A stretch of 64,000 nt of DNA from Frigoribacterium sp. ACAM 257 (GTDB lineage Bacteria > Actinomycetota > Actinomycetes > Actinomycetales > Microbacteriaceae). The position numbers were made by a program, and so were the translations under genes. Below are positions 60,311 through 64,000 of the stretch, one piece after another (the first letter of the stretch is position 1; every line of letters begins with the position of its first letter). The notes under the pieces are model-generated. The model searched no databases, was not told the DNA's origin, and saw nothing but the letters and a program-made list of their open reading frames with translations. Where the stretch lies: the NCBI RefSeq assembly GCF_007954365.1, contig NZ_VOLO01000003.1, forward strand, positions 1 through 64,000, in the 5' to 3' direction.

Positions 60311-61666
60311 CTACTTGGTCTCGACCGTGAAGCCCTGCTGCTCACCGTACGAGGCCGTGGCCTTCGCCCACTCCTCGAGCACCGGGTCGAGCGAGGTGCC
60401 GTTGGTGTAGGCCGACGAGGCGCTGTCGCTGAAGATGCTGTTCGCGTAGACCTGGAAGGGCAGGTACTGCCAGTCGGGCAGCACGTCCTGAGCGGCCTGG
60501 CCCAGCACCTCGTTGATCTTCTGGCCGCCGAAGTACTCGGGGGCCTCGGAGAGGAACTCGGGGTCGGTGAGGTCGGCCGTGGTGGACGGGAACCCGCCGG
60601 CGTCGAACGAGATCTGGCGCCCCTCCTCCTCGGCGGTGGCGAACTTGGCGAACTCGGCGGCGACGAGCTTGTTCTGCGACTGCTCCATCACGGCGATCGA
60701 CGATCCGCCGTTCTCGGCGGTCGCGGTGTCGCCCTCCTCGTACTGGGGCATCGGGGCGACGCGCCACTGGCCGGAGCCGTCGGCGGCCTGCGCCTCGAGG
60801 TTGCCGGGCATCCAGGCGCCGGTCAGCATCGTCGCGATCGAGCCGTCGCCGAGGGCACGGAACCACTCGTCGGTCCAGCCGGGGGTCTGCGCGAGCGAGC
60901 CGTTCTCGACCAGGGTGTTCCAGGTCGAGGTCCACTTCTTGGCGCCCTCGTCCTGCAGGTCGATCGACACGGTGTCGCCGTTGACCGAGTAGGGGTGGCC
61001 TCCGGCCTGCCAGATCATGCTGGTCGCGAAGCCGGCATCGCCGGTGTCGCCAGCGATGTACTGGTTCGGGTCGGCGGAGTGCATCGTCTCGGCCGCGGCG
61101 AGGTACTCGTCCCACGTCGTCGGCACGGCGATGCCGTACTTGTCGAAGACGTCCTGGCGGTAGAACATCGCCATGGGGCCCGAGTCCTGGGGCAGGGCGT
61201 ACACGGCGTCGCCGTCGGTGACCGAGTTCCAGGTCGAGGCGGTGAAGTCCTCCTCGAGGTCGCCGTAGCCGTAGCCGCTCAGGTCGGCGAGCGAGTCGCC
61301 GAGCGAGAACTGCGGGATGGCGAAGTACTCGACCTGGGCGACGTCGGGGGCGCCCTTGCCGGCCTTGATCGCGTTCTGCAGCTTCGTGTACTGGTCGGCG
61401 CCGGTGCCGACGTTCTGCACGTCGACGGTGATGTCGGGGTGCGCCTTCTCGAAGGCCTCGGCGATGGGCTCGACGGCGGGGGCCCAGGCCCAGACCGTGA
61501 TCGAGGACTTCTCCTTCAGGGCGGCGGCGAGCTCGTCGCTGGTCGCGGTGTCGGCGCTGGCGCCGCCTCCGGAGCCGGACGAGCAGGCGGCCAGCGAGCC
61601 GGCCAGGGCGATGCCGAGACCGAGGGCGACGACGCGCTTCGCGGTGCGGGGGAGGGTACGGGACAT
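60311..61666 (-). CDS. ABC transporter sugar-binding lipoprotein, family 1
   Basis: Extracytoplasmic receptor of a CUT1-type sugar importer, 451 residues. The signal peptide ends in the lipobox LAAC with lipidated Cys28, followed by a Ser/Gly linker. ITVWAWAPAVEPIAEAFEKA and LTGAWMPGNLEAQ are typical of family-1 sugar receptors. It is 125 bases from the permease stop. The beta-galactosidase next door suggests beta-galactosides as cargo. Confidence 0.93.
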   Translation of the reverse strand: MSRTLPRTAKRVVALGLGIALAGSLAACSSGSGGGASADTATSDELAAALKEKSSITVWAWAPAVEPIAEAFEKAHPDITVDVQNVGTGADQYTKLQNAIKAGKGAPDVAQVEYFAIPQFSLGDSLADLSGYGYGDLEEDFTASTWNSVTDGDAVYALPQDSGPMAMFYRQDVFDKYGIAVPTTWDEYLAAAETMHSADPNQYIAGDTGDAGFATSMIWQAGGHPYSVNGDTVSIDLQDEGAKKWTSTWNTLVENGSLAQTPGWTDEWFRALGDGSIATMLTGAWMPGNLEAQAADGSGQWRVAPMPQYEEGDTATAENGGSSIAVMEQSQNKLVAAEFAKFATAEEEGRQISFDAGGFPSTTADLTDPEFLSEAPEYFGGQKINEVLGQAAQDVLPDWQYLPFQVYANSIFSDSASSAYTNGTSLDPVLEEWAKATASYGEQQGFTVETK

Positions 61667-61791
61667 GGGTGGTGCCTTTCACTTCATCGTGGAGGTGGAG
61701 CGGGGGGTGCTGCGGGGGAGGTGCTGCGGTGCGGGAGATGGTGCGGTTCGGGAGAGGACGAGGAGGGGCGGGTCGGCAGCGCCGACGCGCG

Positions 61792-62739
61792 TCAGGCCTT
61801 GACGCCGCCGGCCGAGAGGCCGGACTGCCAGTAGCGCTGGAGGAAGAGGAACGCCACGACGATCGGGATGATCGCGAGGAACGAGCCCGTGATGACGAGG
61901 TTGTAGATCGGGTCGCCGCCGACGGTCGTCGACTGGGCGTTCCACTGGTTCAGGCCGACGGTCAGGGGGTACCAGCGCGAGTCGCTCAGCATGATGAGCG
62001 GCAGGAAGTAGTTGTTCCAGGTCGCGACGATCGAGAAGAGCAGCACGGTGATGAGGCCGGGGCTGAGGAGGCGGAGGCTGATGGTGAAGAACGTGCGGAC
62101 CTCGCTCGAGCCGTCCATCCGCGCGGCCTCGAGGATCTCGGTCGGCACCGAGTCGACCGCGTAGGTCCAGATCAGGTAGAGGCCGAAGGGGCTGATCAAC
62201 GAGGGCAGGATGATCGCCCACGGGGTGTTGGTCAGGCCCATCTGGCTGAACATCAGGAACGTCGGGACGGCGAGGGCGGTGCCCGGGATGGCGACCGCGC
62301 CCAGCACGACGGCGAAGACGGCCTTCTTGCCCGGGAAGTCGAACTTGGCCAGGCCGTAGCCGGCCAGCGTGGCCAGCAGGGTCGCGCCTCCTGCGCCCAC
62401 CACCACGTAGAGCAGGGTGTTGCCGAGCCAGCGGACGAACTCGCCGTCGCCGTAGGTGAAGACGCCCTTGATGTTGTCGACCAGGGCGAAGTCGCCGCTG
62501 AACCAGAGGCCGAAGGAGCTGAACAGCGCCTCCTGCGTCTTGGTCGAGTTGACGAGCAGCCAGAAGAGCGGCAGCACCGAGTAGACGAGCAGCAGGGCCA
62601 TCACGACGGTGAGCAGGACGCTGCGCTTGTCGCGGGGGGCGCCGGCGCGGCGCTTGCGGGCGGTCGCGACACGGTTGGGGGTGATGGTGGGGGTGCCTGC
62701 GTCGGGCGCGGCGACCGGGGTTCCGGTGAGGGTCGACAT
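61792..62739 (-). CDS. ABC sugar permease, MalG type
   Basis: Integral membrane subunit of the CUT1 importer, 315 residues, six helices after a 45-residue cytoplasmic tail. The EAA loop is VPTEILEAARMDGSSEVRTF. The C-terminus ends in LQRYWQSGLSAGGVKA, the standard MalG-type tail. ATG 62739 shares a base with the stop codon of the partner permease (TGATG), so the two are coupled. Confidence 0.94.
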   Translation of the reverse strand: MSTLTGTPVAAPDAGTPTITPNRVATARKRRAGAPRDKRSVLLTVVMALLLVYSVLPLFWLLVNSTKTQEALFSSFGLWFSGDFALVDNIKGVFTYGDGEFVRWLGNTLLYVVVGAGGATLLATLAGYGLAKFDFPGKKAVFAVVLGAVAIPGTALAVPTFLMFSQMGLTNTPWAIILPSLISPFGLYLIWTYAVDSVPTEILEAARMDGSSEVRTFFTISLRLLSPGLITVLLFSIVATWNNYFLPLIMLSDSRWYPLTVGLNQWNAQSTTVGGDPIYNLVITGSFLAIIPIVVAFLFLQRYWQSGLSAGGVKA

Positions 62740-63680
62740 CAGTTGTCCTTCCGGGTGCCGACGACCTGGACCACATAGGCGACGACCATCGTCAGGACGC
62801 CCATGATGATCGCGATGGCGGCGGAGTAGTTGAACTGCTGGCCCGCGAACGACAGGTTGTAGGCGTACATGTTCGGGGTGAAGAAGGTGCTGATCGCGTT
62901 GGGCGCCAGCGTCTGCAGGATGTTCGGCTCGTTGAAGAGCTGGAAGCTGCCGATGATCGAGAAGATGATGCCGATGACGATCGCTCCGCGGATGGCCGGC
63001 AGCTTGATGTTCCGCACGATGCGGAACGGGCCGGCGCCGTCGAGCTCGGCGGCCTCGTAGAGGTCGGGCGAGATGACGCGGAGGGCGGCGTAGAAGAGCA
63101 GCATGTTGTAGCCGACGAACTCCCACGTGACGATGTTGCCGATCGACGCGAGCACCCAGCTCTGCGAGAGCAGGTCGGGGAGGTCCCAGCCGGTGGCGTC
63201 CTCGAGGTTGCCGACGAGGCCGAAGCGGTTGCCGTAGATGAAGCCCCACATCAAGGCCGCGACGACCGCGGGAACGGCGTAGGGCAGGAAGATCGAGATG
63301 CGGAAGAACGCCGTGAAGTGCAGGCGGGCCGAGTCGAGGGCGAGGGCCGCGGCCAGGGCCACGATCAGCATGATCGGCACCTGCACGACGAGGAAGAGCG
63401 CGACGCGGCCGAGCGCGTCCCAGAAGTTCGGGTCGGTGAGCGCGCGGACGTAGTTGTCGGCGCCGACGAACGAGTTGCCGCCGATCATCTGCTCCTGGAA
63501 CAGGCTCAGGTAGATCGCGTAGACCACGGGGGCCACGAGCACGAGCGCGAAGACGACGAGGAACGGGAGCACGAAGCCCCAGCCGGTCCAGCGTCGTTTG
63601 TCGCGACGGATCTGCGAGCTGCTGCGGGGCGCCGGCGAGGTCGCCTCCGAGCGGGTCGCGGGTGTCGACAACGTCGTCAT
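62739..63680 (-). CDS. ABC sugar permease, MalF type
   Basis: Partner membrane subunit, 313 residues from ATG 63680, with six helices. RRWTGWGFVLPFLVVFALVL is the first helix. The EAA loop is SPDLYEAAELDGAGPFRIVR. Further in-frame ATGs at 63686 and 63695 are possible starts. First gene of the operon, 57 bases from the palindromic operator. No ATPase gene is in the window; such systems in actinobacteria often share one MsiK/MalK-type ATPase encoded elsewhere. Confidence 0.93.
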   Translation of the reverse strand: MTTLSTPATRSEATSPAPRSSSQIRRDKRRWTGWGFVLPFLVVFALVLVAPVVYAIYLSLFQEQMIGGNSFVGADNYVRALTDPNFWDALGRVALFLVVQVPIMLIVALAAALALDSARLHFTAFFRISIFLPYAVPAVVAALMWGFIYGNRFGLVGNLEDATGWDLPDLLSQSWVLASIGNIVTWEFVGYNMLLFYAALRVISPDLYEAAELDGAGPFRIVRNIKLPAIRGAIVIGIIFSIIGSFQLFNEPNILQTLAPNAISTFFTPNMYAYNLSFAGQQFNYSAAIAIIMGVLTMVVAYVVQVVGTRKDN

Positions 63681-63736
63681 GTCCATCCACTTCATCGGGG
63701 CTGAGGAGCCGTGAACACGCTGCCCGGGAGGGTGTG

Positions 63737-63750
63737 TGTTTACGTAAACA
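63737..63750. promoter_or_regulatory. LacI-type operator
   Basis: TGTTTACGTAAACA is a perfect 14-base palindrome with central CG, the hallmark of LacI/GalR-family operators, and AT-rich against its surroundings. It lies between the divergent permease operon and the LacI gene, 18 bases from the latter's start, so the regulator probably represses both. Confidence 0.85.
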
Positions 63751-63768
63751 TCTGGGATGCTCGCAACC

Positions 63769-64000
63769 ATGACACCTCCGCCGTCCGAAATCAAGTCGGC
63801 ATCTCGACGCGCCCCGCGCACCCGCACGGTGTCGATGGCCGACGTCGCCGCGCGCGCCGGCGTCTCGTCGCAGACCGTGTCGCGCGTCTCGAACGGCGCG
63901 CAGAACGTCGAGGACGGCACCCGCCAGAGGGTGCTCGACGCGATGTCCGCGCTCGACTACCGGCCGAACAGCGCGGCGAGGGCGCTCAAGACGGGTCGCT
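63769..64000 (+). CDS. LacI-family transcriptional regulator (partial, runs off the window)
   Basis: Only the first 77 codons are present. After a basic 20-residue lead, MADVAARAGVSSQTVSRVSN is the LacI helix-turn-helix, followed by the hinge region DYRPNSAARALKTGR. The ATG is 18 bases from the operator. As the divergent neighbour of a beta-galactoside transporter operon it is the likely galactoside-responsive repressor. The effector domain lies beyond base 64000. Confidence 0.93.
   Translation, partial: MTPPPSEIKSASRRAPRTRTVSMADVAARAGVSSQTVSRVSNGAQNVEDGTRQRVLDAMSALDYRPNSAARALKTGR

Overview
The window is very GC-rich DNA (by eye above 70 %) with densely packed genes, many GTG starts, GTGA/ATGA stop-start overlaps, class Ib ribonucleotide reductase and a DUF3516 helicase. 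This suggests a high-GC actinobacterium, most likely Microbacteriaceae. The family is inferred from gene content; no 16S rRNA is present.

Layout. (1) 0.2-8.2 kb: a galactoside utilisation operon made of a family-5 solute-binding lipoprotein, two permeases, two ATPases and a GH36 alpha-galactosidase. Its promoter carries an operator-like near-palindrome in the -35/-10 spacer. (2) 8.2-12.9 kb: a C4-dicarboxylate module (NIPSNAP protein, DctS-like kinase, DctR-like regulator, divergent DctA symporter), marked by three copies of a 64-bp palindrome, one of them inside the kinase reading frame. (3) 13.0-18.2 kb: LysR regulator, LCP wall-polymer ligase, a quinone-reductase remnant, Nudix, DUF2200 and GrpB proteins. 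(4) 18.3-23.1 kb: PEP carboxylase and a NarL-type two-component pair. (5) 23.2-27.3 kb: a possible purine/amide scavenging neighbourhood (BMP lipoprotein, amidohydrolase, nitrilase, OHCU-decarboxylase-like protein). (6) 27.4-32.6 kb: DUF1275, glutaredoxin, a broken DUF418 gene, an epimerase/DUF4166 pair, sulfurtransferase, DUF1508 and an orphan transposase-OrfA-like protein. (7) 33.0-37.1 kb: a large SF1-like protein whose Walker A and B motifs are degraded. (8) 37.1-46 kb: MscL, FmdB, 5-FTHF cyclo-ligase, GalU, GNAT, tRNA-Ala, methyltransferase, epimerase and membrane proteins. (9) 46.2-52.5 kb: DUF3516 helicase, SDR, RNase HI, aldo/keto reductase, MFS transporter. (10) 52.5-56.9 kb: nrdHIEF behind two phased NrdR boxes. 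(11) 57.1-64 kb: a CPBP protease, then a beta-galactoside operon (GH35, family-1 binding protein, two permeases) divergent from a LacI regulator across a perfect 14-bp operator.

The two ends of the window are both galactoside-uptake modules with different transporter types. The least explained content is the set of long intergenic hairpins: a GCACCCC palindrome family, a TCAGGA/GTGCACG family with co-varying arms, and a GAGGGCGGGT palindrome. There is also a striking excess of the short word AGGAGGCG on both strands. Features that look decayed or altered are the P-loop protein, the DUF418 and quinone-reductase remnants, an SDR without its catalytic serine, and a nitrilase with an exact 33-bp in-frame duplication.
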